Below are positions 50,201 to 61,724 of a stretch of 64,000 bases of DNA, piece by piece; position 1 is the stretch's first letter, and each line of letters starts with the position of its first letter. This DNA is from Dioscorea cayenensis subsp. rotundata (taxonomy: Eukaryota > Streptophyta > Magnoliopsida > Dioscoreales > Dioscoreaceae). The position numbers were made by a program, and so were the translations under genes. The notes under the pieces are model-generated. The model saw only the letters and a program-made list of their open reading frames with translations. It made no database searches and was not told the DNA's origin. Location: contig NC_052477.1 in NCBI RefSeq assembly GCF_009730915.1, forward strand, positions 930,001-994,000, read 5' to 3'.

Positions 50201-51720
50201 CAGAGGTTCCCGGGTCCTTTATCTACGAGTCTTGAGCAAGTCAATTTGCATGATTGTCATGATGATCATGGTTCTTCTCAAAATGGTAACCCTGATGCTC
50301 TCAAAGATCCCAGCCTCCTAAATGAAAAGGTGTCCTCTAATTTCTTTCAATGAATTTTTGGTGGGCATGCAATCTTTTTACACAAGAAATTCAACTGTTA
50401 ATCCTTCCTTCAAAGACAGATTGAATTCCTGGAAACTGCTTTAATTGGCTCTTTACGAAGAGAGAAAATGGTAGAGGCTACAGTAAGGAGATTAGAAGCT
50501 GAAATTGAGCACATGAACAGACTGGTATTTACTGCTTTTCATTGACTTCTTACTTTTTATTTCATGCACAAGTAATTTCAGTGGATTTGGAAAGGACTAT
50601 CAATGTGTAGAAATTGTGGTATCTTACAAAACTCTAATTCCACTGTGTTTCGTATCCCGTGAATGATCTTTAGCTTCTATAATGCTTGTAGATCCACCAA
50701 AGGGAAGAGATGATGCCCAACATATCAAAGCCATGTTGAGATTCCGAGAGGAGAAAAATTAAAAGACTGGAAATGCTTGCTGACTGACTTGTTATCTTCT
50801 GATGGATATCTCATGGAGGAAAAAATTTCCCTTTCTGAAGAGAATAAGTTATTGCGAGAAAGAATAGATAGGAACCCAGAGTTAACTCAATTTGCCCTGG
50901 AAAATAAAAGACTGTTGGAGCAACTTAGAGTGTAAGTGGCATGCGTTATTTTGACAGTATGATTATAAATTCTTTTTATAGGGTTGTCCTTATGCTTATC
51001 ATCCATGTACATGGATTATGTAATGGATTCCTTCTGGGATTAGGTTTCAAGAATTCAATCAAGAAGGAGAACGTGACATGCTACTATAACTGAAGTCTCA
51101 TTTGCGCAATCAGGTAGGCAGGACAATGCCCTGTTTAACTTACTATCTCCATTTCTGGTTTCATGTTTAATTGAATCATATCTGACATTTGATATTGTAT
51201 TTTTCTAGCTTTACAATGTCCTTGAAGGAAAGCTTGCTCAGGTTAGTAGCTTGAGTTGAAACAATTGAATCATTTGGTCTTTTTGATTAGCAAGGTATTT
51301 CATCATTTTGTCGTTTCAGATTTCTCATTACTAAAAGAATTTGTACGCATATACGGAGTCACTCCTGTGACATTTAACATTTAATACTAAAATACTGACA
51401 ACTTCTTGATTTAAGGATGATGAGAGTTGTGAAAGAGAGTTGGAGAGATGCCAGGGAGCAGTTGGACCATGATGTGCCTAGAAAAAGAATGTTATGCTCA
51501 CTAGGTAGGGAACTGCTCACATATAGTCAAATTTTCTGTTCCTTATGTGAAATTTTCTCTAACACAGTGTTTGTCCTGATGAATGAATTTCACCATAGAA
51601 TTGGAGTTCAATATTTTTCATGTTTTATTTCAACAGAGAAATTGAGCTATTTAAAGGAACCAACTTACATAACATGGAACTTGAGGTCCTCAGTAGAAAA
51701 GGTAAGAGGCACTCAGCTTT
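47255..51720 (+). pseudogene. kinesin-12 (KIN12E-like) gene with frame breaks and a stop
   Basis: A plus-end motor of the plant kinesin-12 class, associated with phragmoplast or spindle. The motor domain is spread over exons 47923-48078, 48173-48256, 48338-48457, 48535-48648, 48752-48844, 48937-49096, 49173-49247, 49476-49563, 49669-49727 and 49838-49901, with tail exons following. Motifs: [29 protein letters not shown] (ATP loop), NSESSRSH (switch I), LVDLAGS (switch II), HVPYRDSKLTFLLQDSLGG and TLKFAQRAK. The tail (LRREKM, DRNPELTQFALENKRLLEQL, ELERCQ) matches KIN12E from memory. One base is missing in the SER codons of LAGSERQ (49091-49096), exon 1 has several frame changes, and TAA interrupts the tail at 51087-51089. 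The C-terminal two thirds are not recognised. Confidence 0.82.
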
Positions 51721-54700
51721 GCTAAGTTCTCCTAAGCTGACACCGCTATTTTAGCCAGGCTAAACAGTATTGAACCTCAAGATGATGGGAATTCAAATCT
51801 ACCGCCTGATTGTTGCACCATTTTGTTTCCTTCTTGATGCGGCATTAAAGAGTACACACAAATTCGAACAAAGCATTATGTGTGTATTTACATGCAAATA
51901 ATTTGAATATAAACAACAAAAACTAGAAGTTAGCTATAGCCATCATAATGAAGAATTTGAATCCTTGGTTTATGCTAATAATCATACAATGCTAAATTTT
52001 ACCATGTTTCCACGCTATGAGCTCCCAGGCAATCACCCTCTACTAGAAGGAGTACGTTTTTTGCCAATTCAGATAAATAAAGTTTTTATGTTTAATCAAT
52101 CATTGGATTTGCATTTTAAATGGCTTGCAGATGGATGAACAAGAGGAAAATGATGAATATCGGTACCTATTTGCTATATGGAAACCAGGCGAGCTTTTAT
52201 GAAATCAACTACTTTAACTGTTGGATCATGCTTCAAAATACTCTTGATTTACTTCAATGCTACTATACTAGGTGAAAACGCAGAATCAAGCGAGCCACCC
52301 ATAAATCACTGTAGCTTTCAAGGATTTGATGAACTCTGCAACAACATGGCTTGCTTTCGATGCAACGGTTTACGGGAAGCAAAATCAGAAACAGTTAGAG
52401 GCACACTTCTGGTGAGTCATATAGCACAATTTTCCTAGTCACTGATTATAAGTATCTTAGAGGGCAAGCCCTGAATGCATATAGGTTACAAGAGAGAGAT
52501 GCTTTATTACCTATATTAGATCATATAAATTATATAAGTAACAGCTTACAAACATAGACAACTCATCTATTGTACACAGATATAAAAAGAAATGTATCCT
52601 TGTTTGTCTAATAGATTCTGCTGCCCTGAAGTCATATAGGGTAATAAATTTAAAGCATAGACTTATGAAATTGAATGGAATTGTATTGGAAGTAGTTAAA
52701 ATCTTATTAATTAGATGAAATGTGAGCGTGGCAGACCTTATAGTTATTACATAGGTGATGAATTCAAGACTTTTATATATCCCATGATATTAGCTAAAGA
52801 TTCCTATTTCTTCTTCTTAAGCAAGTGCTCAGTAGTTCATGATATATTTCCGTCTTTCGTTTCCTTTTTGTATGCTTCAATAAAGATAATTCATCCATTC
52901 TGATACTTTTTTTTGGTTCTATCGATTCTTTTCCATTTATGATGTAAATATCATTTAACTGTATAGATCATATTCATATATGAATGAAATTTTGGTAAAT
53001 TTCTATTCAAGTCTGCCCTTTCCCCTAGAGATTAATCTGAAAGCCGTATCTTAACCTGGAAGTGGTTTTTCTTGACCCTCATAAGAACAAATTCTTAAAC
53101 TAATTGTCTTGTTTTCATTAATAATGTTATAAGGGTATGTTCAAATTGCTTTTGGGATTGAAGCATATGCTTAATTCTTTTTATCTTCAAACTTCTTTGA
53201 AGTGTATGCACTTAAAATTGAAGAGAAAAGACATGAAATCATCTTTGCCTAGTTCTTTAACTAATTTTTAAATTTGTAAAAATGATACATGTGTTCTGAT
53301 AGAAAAATAAATCACCATTTGTAGATACCTTGCAGAACAGCAATGAGAGGGAGATTCCCACTAAATGGAACTTATTTTCAAGTCAATGAGGTAAATAGTT
53401 TAGTTATGTTTTTTCTTTCAATAATTTTAACTTTTTTGTTATTTTCCCTTAATAAACTCAATTAGGGGGAAAAATATCAATAATGGCAACTGTTAAGAAA
53501 TCCCCATTGCTCTGTCACATGTAGGTTTTTGCTGATAACAAGTCCAGTAAAGACCCGATTGTTGTTCCTAGGAATTGGTTATGGAACCTCCCAAGAAAAA
53601 TTTGTTATTTTGGAACCGGCATTTCAACAATTTTCCGAGGTTGTAATATATGCATGCTCATCTCTATTAAGGAGAAACTTACTTTGATTTTTTACGTGAC
53701 AATGCTTATAGTTAAACTTTTTTCTGTTAGGTCTAACAATGGAAGAGATACAATTCTGCATGGGTCAAGGTATGCTATGGCACAACTAACTTAATAGATA
53801 TCCAATGCACTGACTTTTAGACATTTTTTTATTATCTCATTTGTTTGTCAAAGATACCAATGAAAAACAATTATAGATTAACGTACTGGAAATTTGCAGG
53901 AACTGTATGCATCCGAGGATTTGACAGGGAAACAAGAAGAGTAGAACTTCTCTATAAAAAGATTACATGTTCCTGCAAGTCAAGCAGCGAAGAAAAAAAG
54001 ATGACACCAAAGAAAAGAACACCGATGACAAAATGGCATGCAGACATTTTATTTTCTTTTAGGGATTTATACAATGTACATTTTGTAGATAAAAGACATC
54101 CACTTTGTGTATATATATGGACGAACAAATTTTTGAATGGTTCTCTGATCTGCGATTTATCAGATAGACAAATAAAACCATTGAATAACATGTGTTGCAT
54201 TGCTCTCAGTGTAAAATTTTCATTTGCAGATCAACACGTTTTGGTTTACATGGGAATTCTGTATGAGTATAGCAGACAGACAAGCAATAAACATTAACAA
54301 TAATGGAGAAAAATGATTGTCCATATACAGACTCATAATGGATATGCATCAAATTTTTATTTTTTATTTTTATTTTTTTATTTTTTATTTATTTATTTTT
54401 TTTTAATGTGTTGACAATGTGGACAACATGCACAAATTTTTTATATGCATCAATTTTTCAAATAACAGTCACTTAACTAATATTTTATAATTTTGGTATA
54501 ACAATTCTAGAGCAAAGTGCAGAGGCAAAAAGATAAAGAGTAAATGCTAAACGAATAGCTTTCCCTAAAATATGCCCTGAATGACATGACATCCACATCA
54601 CTTGTACAAGAGGCCTCGTTGACAGTTGCTTCACTGTTTAGGGCAATCTCTTCTCTGCCTTTGATTGCAGTATGGTCTATGTCGGCACAAGGAAGACCTA

Positions 54701-54832
54701 TGGAATTTGATCATCGCCGGCACTGCCAATGTCCGCACTAATGTCTTCAAAATTTATACACCATGTATTTTTTATTAAAAATAAATATAAAATTATTTTT
54801 TCAAAAAATATTATAACTTGATGGTAGACAAG
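51721..54832. other. kinesin downstream region, no clear gene
   Basis: Contains possible degenerate tail exons (a frame near 52120-52190 with DEQEENDEYRYL) and AT-rich DNA. The frame at 53845-54297 is open for 150 codons and Lys/Cys-rich, but it has no resemblance I can name. Confidence 0.4.
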
Positions 54833-54841
54833 TTATTTTAA
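54833..54841. repeat. presumed target-site copy left of MULE 2
   Basis: TTATTTTAA directly before the terminus GTGGAAATTGCC. The partner at the other end is not visible because of the gap. Confidence 0.35.
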
Positions 54842-55571
54842 GTGGAAATTGCCAAAAATACCCTGTTAGTTTTGCAATCCCCAAAAACCCCTTCCTTTTT
54901 AACTCTATGTTTTTCAAACCCCCAAAGCATGGAACGGATGTCAACGGAGTGATTTTCAAATTTTATGAACAAAAATGCCCTTGCATGGGGAGTCGTGAGT
55001 CATGCCATTTTCAGCGATATGAGAGGAAGTTGGGGGTTTCGTAGGGGTAACCCCAAGAGACCAATTCTATCGGAGCCGTTTACTTGTTTTTTTTCTCAAC
55101 TCGCGTCTTCGACTTTTTCCATTTCAAGTCGTCTCGAGTTGTCTCTCACTGCTAGACTCTGTAATTGCAGTTTTTCCCTTTCCACCGGTATCTCGAAGGA
55201 GAAGTCCCGCGCAAGTAGTTGGCATTTCATCAGTTTGCAATCTAAGGTATTGAGTATGGTTTTATGTTAACTATTTTGTTACAAAGAAAGATTTTTCGGT
55301 TTTGTTTTGTGCTCCTGTTTTTGTTGGAAGATATTGAAGTCTTGAGGGATTTCTGACTGGGGTTTTGTTAGTCTGCAGGGGTAATTTCTCCGCTAGGGTT
55401 TTTGTTTTGTTTTGCATTTTTTCGATGCATACACTATCGAAATAGTTTTTTCGATTGTTATGATTTGTGTAATATTTATAATGTGCATTTCCCCGTTCAT
55501 TTGATATGGTTGCAGTTTTACAAATGAGGTTTACGTTTAAGAAATGAGATGTTACAATTTAAATTTTGTTT

Positions 55572-55680
55572 TCTCTGTTTAAGTATTGTTGTCTCTGTTT
55601 AATAAAGTAGGTCTCTGTTTAACAATTGATATCTCTGTTTAAGAACTGAAGGTTACCGTTTAAGATCTTATATTTCCGCT
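55572..55680 (+). repeat. 20-bp periodic TCTCTGTTTAA array (5' of protease ORF)
   Basis: TCTCTGTTT begins at 55572, 55592, 55612 and 55632, exactly 20 bp apart, then variants TACCGTTTAAG (about 55654) and TTCCGCTTAAAC (about 55674). Confidence 0.93.
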
Positions 55681-56559
55681 TAAACATTTGTGAATATTGC
55701 ATGTTGAATGTGTTGTTATTGTCGCAGGCTTGTGGCTATGGCGGTCAACCTAGTTAATGGGCGATGCTATTTGACACCGGTAGTGGAGATCTTAGCTGAA
55801 TTGAAAGATAACATGATCCCGCGACATCGGGAGATCATCCGAAGGACATCGTTTGCATGATTCATCGAGTGGAAGCTATATACCAAGAGAGGGCCCTTCT
55901 TGATTCTTTTATTGCAAAAGGTACGATGGCCGCATCAATAAATTCGGGGATCGGGGAAAGCTTCGCGAGTTTCGAGCCTCAAGATGTGGCCCCTCGTTCT
56001 TGGTCTTCGTTGTGATGGCGACGCAGATGTGTTTAAGAAGAATAAAAACCCGCTCGGCTCGAAGGGAGGTATTTGTCAAAAACCTACCAGAGACACAGAG
56101 ACTCCATCAAGAGCACTCTTGTGCAACTTGTTCGACAGAGGGGGGAAGAAGAAAATTTTGTCAAACTCCTGATGGTGTACCTCATGAGTACAGTCCTCTT
56201 CCCAAATACATCATGCTCGGTTCCGAACTGGATCGTTGATTATGTCGATGATCTACTCGTCATGGGGCGATACGCATGGGCGTAGGCGACACACAAGTGG
56301 CTTATGGAGGACATTGTACAAGCAGCCGCTCGAGTGCAAGATAGATGCGCCCGAAAGAAGACCAACATAGGGTATATTAAGGGGTGCTCGGTCGCGCTTA
56401 ACGTATGGTTTTACGAGCTGACCGGAACGGGAAAGAAAGTCCGTTTCGGCAAGATCCCAAGGATGTTGTGCTACGGTGAAAGCAGTTACCGGAAGCAAGC
56501 GACGGTAGAAACCAGCTTGTCATCGCTCGAAGGAAAAGAGGTAATAAATCATGGATAAT

Positions 56560-56728
56560 GTTTAACGTAGGTCTTTAATGTTTAAACTTATTATTTAGCG
56601 TTTAACTTTATTATTTACAGTTTAAAATTAATTCATAAAGGTTTAAATATTTTGTTTTCCATTTAAATATATTCTATAATGTTTAAATATATAAAAACTC
56701 TGTTTAAATATAGTCTGAAATGTTTTAA
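56560..56728 (+). repeat. 20-21-bp periodic GTTTAA array (protease intron 1)
   Basis: Cores at 56560, 56580, 56600, 56620, 56641, 56661, 56681, 56702 and about 56722. Confidence 0.94.
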
Positions 56729-58063
56729 CTGAATGATTTCGCTGAAATTGTTTGGTTTACATATGTTAGTTTCCTGAGCTGGTTCCGGCGAATGCTGAAG
56801 AAGAAATATTTGTTGGGGCCAACCGACGGATGGATGCTATTGCTCCGGAACCACTTGCTCGAAGGCAGGATGAGAGGGCAGCCTCTATCGTGCGCGCTCA
56901 ATGCTGTTCTCCTACTTCCAGCCCACCACGCGCACGTATTCCTCGACGCCGGAGAAGCCCTCCCCTACCCCGCTAGATTGCAACAACCCCTCTACCACGA
57001 CAACGATAGTCCCCCTAATTGTGGCAGCCCCCTGACCATGGCAGCCCCTCCGACCGTGGCAGCCCCACCGACGACATTAGGTGAAGATGTCACTGCAACT
57101 CTTATGCAGGCGTGCCAGATTTTGATGACCGAGTTTCCTCGGCTTGTCGCTCGTGTTGAGGCACTGGAAGTACGTTCACAATCGAGTGCGCCGTCCCTCC
57201 AAAAAAATGAAGCACCCGGGACGAACGAGGCATCGAAATTTGACGATAACGACATCATCGGGGTGGCCATTCCAAGATGACCACATTCGAAGAAACTTGC
57301 GAAAAAGAGGAGAACAATACTGCCTCTGTCTCCACCACTGGCTGACGATGAAACAATAGCAACACCATCGGCGGCTGATGCTGTTACTGAGTCTGTCGCC
57401 ATTGATGACATGGCCATGACGGTTGAGGACATCGTAGATGATGTGGCTGTGGCCGCGGTTAAGAAGATCGTTTACTTTCTTGTTAACGAAATCCCCGACC
57501 CGGTGGAACCGGCTGTCGAGAGTGTGGCATCAAAGATGGACACAATCCCTGAAGAACAAGAACAAGCTAAGGGTGTATCTCCCGTTGATGATGTTGCCGT
57601 GGCCACGGTTGAGAAGATCGTTGAATCTGTTGCCGTGGTCGTAGCCGTGGCCGTGGCCGACAGTACCGCATCGAAGCAGGACACAATCCCACAACAAGAA
57701 TAAGCATGTAAGGGTATATCTGCGGTTGATGTTGTCATCGTCCTTGCATCGAGCTTTGACACAATCCCACAACAACAACAACCTATGTAAGGATGTGTCT
57801 GCGGTTGATCTTTCGTCGCCGTCGTCCCGCGATCGAAGGAAGATGTCTGTTGGTGCTAAACACCGTCAAGGCTCAACGGCAAACGGTCCCCATGAAGACC
57901 CGACCGAGCAACGAGAGAGATGATCAAGGCCAATCAAAAATGGGACGAGACGTCGTCGAAAGTCTTTTGTTCGAAGAAGAAAAAATGGGTTGGCCAATCG
58001 CGTCTTAACAAATACGAGCAGGAGTTGATGAGGATCTTCCTCAACTGCTGTATGGACAGGTAA

Positions 58064-58260
58064 GTTTAAAGTTTTTATGCTAGTGTTTAAAGTTTTTACG
58101 ATAGTGTTTAAAGTTTTTATGATAGTGTTTAAATGTTTATATATTATTATTTAATTTATCTACTTAACGTTTAATTATATATAATATCATTTGAAAATTG
58201 ATAATATCATTTAAATATTTCGAATATGGTCTAATTATATATGTTATCGTTTAACCTCGG
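58064..58260 (+). repeat. 21-bp periodic GTTTAA array (protease intron 2)
   Basis: GTTTAAA at 58064, 58085, 58106 and 58127, exactly 21 bp apart and sharing AGTTTTTA-GATAGT flanks, then looser copies (TTTAA forms) to the acceptor at 58262-58263. Confidence 0.92.
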
Positions 58261-58622
58261 CAGCATCGTAGTGGAAGAATGACATGTCATAGACTTCACG
58301 GGGACAAATTATACACTCTGCTTGAGGGGAAGGAGATGGTCACAGATGATGTGATGGACGCTTTCGTATGCATAATACGAAAGTCGCTGGGCAAAGTGCC
58401 ATATCCTTACAAGAAGCGAGACTCCATCACAAGACCACTCTGGGCGCTCTTTTATGTCAAAGCGAGGGACGACATGAAACAACTATGGCTATGATCGGAG
58501 ATGCTGTCGCGCAACTTGCATGAAGTTCAAATTGTCATCCTCCGATAATCATGAATGGCCACTTCCATGTCGTCGTCCTCGACAATGATAAAACAAGAAT
58601 ACAGGCATTATTCTTCATGCCT

Positions 58623-59622
58623 NNNNNNNNNNNNNNNNNNNNNNNNNNNNNNNNNNNNNNNNNNNNNNNNNNNNNNNNNNNNNNNNNNNNNNNNNNNNNN
58701 NNNNNNNNNNNNNNNNNNNNNNNNNNNNNNNNNNNNNNNNNNNNNNNNNNNNNNNNNNNNNNNNNNNNNNNNNNNNNNNNNNNNNNNNNNNNNNNNNNNN
58801 NNNNNNNNNNNNNNNNNNNNNNNNNNNNNNNNNNNNNNNNNNNNNNNNNNNNNNNNNNNNNNNNNNNNNNNNNNNNNNNNNNNNNNNNNNNNNNNNNNNN
58901 NNNNNNNNNNNNNNNNNNNNNNNNNNNNNNNNNNNNNNNNNNNNNNNNNNNNNNNNNNNNNNNNNNNNNNNNNNNNNNNNNNNNNNNNNNNNNNNNNNNN
59001 NNNNNNNNNNNNNNNNNNNNNNNNNNNNNNNNNNNNNNNNNNNNNNNNNNNNNNNNNNNNNNNNNNNNNNNNNNNNNNNNNNNNNNNNNNNNNNNNNNNN
59101 NNNNNNNNNNNNNNNNNNNNNNNNNNNNNNNNNNNNNNNNNNNNNNNNNNNNNNNNNNNNNNNNNNNNNNNNNNNNNNNNNNNNNNNNNNNNNNNNNNNN
59201 NNNNNNNNNNNNNNNNNNNNNNNNNNNNNNNNNNNNNNNNNNNNNNNNNNNNNNNNNNNNNNNNNNNNNNNNNNNNNNNNNNNNNNNNNNNNNNNNNNNN
59301 NNNNNNNNNNNNNNNNNNNNNNNNNNNNNNNNNNNNNNNNNNNNNNNNNNNNNNNNNNNNNNNNNNNNNNNNNNNNNNNNNNNNNNNNNNNNNNNNNNNN
59401 NNNNNNNNNNNNNNNNNNNNNNNNNNNNNNNNNNNNNNNNNNNNNNNNNNNNNNNNNNNNNNNNNNNNNNNNNNNNNNNNNNNNNNNNNNNNNNNNNNNN
59501 NNNNNNNNNNNNNNNNNNNNNNNNNNNNNNNNNNNNNNNNNNNNNNNNNNNNNNNNNNNNNNNNNNNNNNNNNNNNNNNNNNNNNNNNNNNNNNNNNNNN
59601 NNNNNNNNNNNNNNNNNNNNNN
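58623..59622. other. assembly gap, 1000 N
   Basis: Exactly 1000 N. It cuts MULE 2 in the middle of its protease exon. Confidence 0.99.
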
Positions 59623-60955
59623 GTCAAGCTCCCGTCAAGCTGGGTTAACCCGGCCAGTGCCCCCTCTACTTTCCTTCTTAGGCAAGCAAGGTCACACACC
59701 GCTTTCACCGAAAGAATCGTATGGGCATTTACCCTATTAGATGCATTGATGACAAAGGCACCAGTCAATACCTCTAATCTTTACCATTTGGGACAATGCA
59801 TGTTCCTAGGGCATCTCCAGCAGAGCTCTAAATCGGTTGGGGATGCTGATTTGGCCAGATGCGCTCAATCCGAGCCCGTCCACCATAAAATACGGTTTTT
59901 GCTCTGATGACACCGTATTATATCCTTTGTGTACCGGGTTATTTTTAGTTTAATGAAATTTGTTTGTCCTCTTACATGTCACTTAAACTAATTTTCTTCA
60001 CATTTTTATGGTTGTTGTAAAGTTTGGGTCATTAATTACAATTTTTTGATACGCACAGCCACATAAATATACATCAATATAAATTTATCTTATAATTTCA
60101 TATTTAATCAAAATTATTAACATGATTCAAGTTTATATTTTTTAATTCAACAAGAAATAAAATTAAAAATAATAAAAATATAAATTCATTAAATTTGGAA
60201 AAATTATGATAACAAAAATAAAAGTGAAATAATAAGTAACATAGATTCATCGACATCAATACCATCACAACACCGAAAATACAACCATAAAGTGCCTTTG
60301 TATATTATGTTTTACTATTTGACATTTTGCCTTCTGTATGCTACGCTTTTTCTATTATTAATTAATGTAATGTTTGCTTATTTGTATCTACATCAATTGG
60401 AATTCCATTTTCTTTTAATCAAATGTTTCTCTAAGTATTTTTATTTTATGTATTTAATAAATATATAATATATATCGTTTAAATTCAATGGTTAAAAAGT
60501 GAAAAGTATCATTGTGCTGATTAAATCTAAGCTTGATGCTGAGAATATATAAACTGTGAAGTGGGAAGAATATTTTCTTTTAGAATAATCTCCTATTCTT
60601 TAGAGTTCAAAAATTGTGAGTCGCGGTCGACCCTTTATCAGAGAGAAACTGTATTTCTTTAACGTATCATCACTCTTTAAACCCTTGAGGTTGCCTGATG
60701 GCCCAGAGATGTCACTGTGACACTCGGTAGACGTTATGAATAAGACCCAAACTCTAGCCACACTGAGGACAAACAGATGAACTTTTGAACTATAAAATTT
60801 AGTGATTTATGGATATCTAACCAGAATCAAGTTATATATAGGACAACAAAAACAAAAGAAATTGTATGATTCAAAATTTAAAAGAAACATTTGTATACAT
60901 AATCTAGTAATTACCTGCACAATTACCATGCAATGATTCTTCACTAAAACTTGGT
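59623..60955. other. unassigned, possible ORF fragment and MITE-like end
   Basis: On the minus strand 59768-59623 is open up to the gap (MTGAFVINASNRVNAHTILS onward), with non-AT-driven composition; I do not recognise it. GGGCATCTCCAGC at 59809-59821 resembles the ends of some plant MITEs, but no partner end or target-site duplication is found. The rest is AT-rich. Confidence 0.35.
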
Positions 60956-60959
60956 GCAA

Positions 60960-61649
60960 TCAAATTTATCCATATAATGTACCCTTTCAGACATAGAACT
61001 CTTTCTTTCAAGATTGAGATTCATCCTACATGCTTGCAATGACCTCGATCAACCCAAGTCTTAATAGTTGTGATGCTCTTGCTCTTCATTGCAAAAACTT
61101 TTCCATCAAAACCTTCTTGGAAGAGATAAGAGTCTTCGACATGCTTTTATCCGAGTTCTTCTTGCTGCGAGTTAAAAAGTTTGGATTTGCTACGTCCATC
61201 AACTTGGTATCGAACCATGTGTATCGCTCCCCATCTCTCCCCATCTCGAGATTCTCGAACATAGTGTCAACATTTAAAAGGTTTAAAAGTCACCAAGTTT
61301 GTGCCTTTCATGGATGGTTTGAAGAATTCCCAAGCTTCTTTTGGCGACTTGCATGTTGCAACATATTTGAACCGGGTTCTCATCGACTTCTCCAAAGATT
61401 ACATTGAGAACTCCTTCCCATTGGCATTAGCTTTACGCACTATCTTTGGTACTCCGTTACTTATCTTCTTTATGGTCTCGCTCGTTTTTCATCAACTAGA
61501 ATGAGGAGGAGACCAACCTTCTTCTACACGGAAATCCATGCACTCTTATCAATGGATTTAATGAAAGTCTTCATACATGCCTTCCAATATGGATAATTGA
61601 TCCGATGCAACGGTGGTCGTGTGATAGAAGTCCCCTTCTTTTCCGCCAT
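60960..61649 (-). pseudogene. copia retrotransposon gag fragment
   Basis: Begins at the ATG at 61649 (MAEKKGTSITRPPLHRINYP) and continues YWKACMKTFIKSIDKSAW (DUF4219), then ANANGKEF, DENRFKYVATCKSPKEAWEF, FDGKVFAMKSKSITT (UBN2 region) in shifting frames with stops. This is a Ty1/copia gag. No integrase or reverse transcriptase is seen downstream at lower coordinates. Confidence 0.78.
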
Positions 61650-61711
61650 CAATGGAACTTGCTAGACCTCACCGATTTTAGAACCAAAAGTGAACACGAT
61701 TTCGACCAATT

Positions 61712-61722
61712 CTCTAATACCA
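61712..61722 (-). other. primer-binding site (initiator Met tRNA)
   Basis: TGGTATTAGAG on the minus strand, close to the copia consensus TGGTATCAGAG. It lies two bases inside the presumed LTR end at 61725 and 63 bp before the gag ATG. Confidence 0.8.
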
Positions 61723-61724
61723 CT

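Larger units (their letters stand above)
54842..58622 (+). mobile_element. Mutator-like element 2, inverted relative to MULE 1, cut by gap
   Basis: The first 250 bp align with the reversed right end of MULE 1 (GTGGAAATTGCCAAAAA, ATGTTTTTCAAACCCC, AACGGAGTGA, GAGACCAATT). The DUF1985/Ulp1 gene follows on the plus strand. The expected mudrA part would lie in or beyond the gap, but is not seen after 59623. Together with MULE 1 it flanks the kinesin gene as an inverted pair. Confidence 0.87.
55738..58622 (+). pseudogene. DUF1985/Ulp1-like protease gene of MULE 2, truncated by gap
   Basis: Starts MAVNLVNGRCYLTPVVE at 55738. Exon 1 runs to 56540 (DUF1985-type: LVLGLRCDGDAD, LFPNTSC, IVDYVDDLL, KTNIGYIKGCSVALNVWFYE, ESSYRKQATVETSLSSLEGK). 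Exon 2 is 56770-58059, an Asp/Val/Ala-rich linker (VEDIVDDVAVAAV type, 57410-57700). Exon 3 starts at 58264 (EGKEMVTDDVMDAFVCIIRK, then MNGHFHVVVLDNDK with His and Asp) and is cut by the gap before the catalytic Cys. Frame changes occur within all exons. It is the same gene as at 42745-45955. Confidence 0.83.

Noticed and set aside
58551-59907. Long open frames across the second N block
   Set aside because: Artefact of N; only the first few codons (MNGHFHVV...) are real protease sequence.
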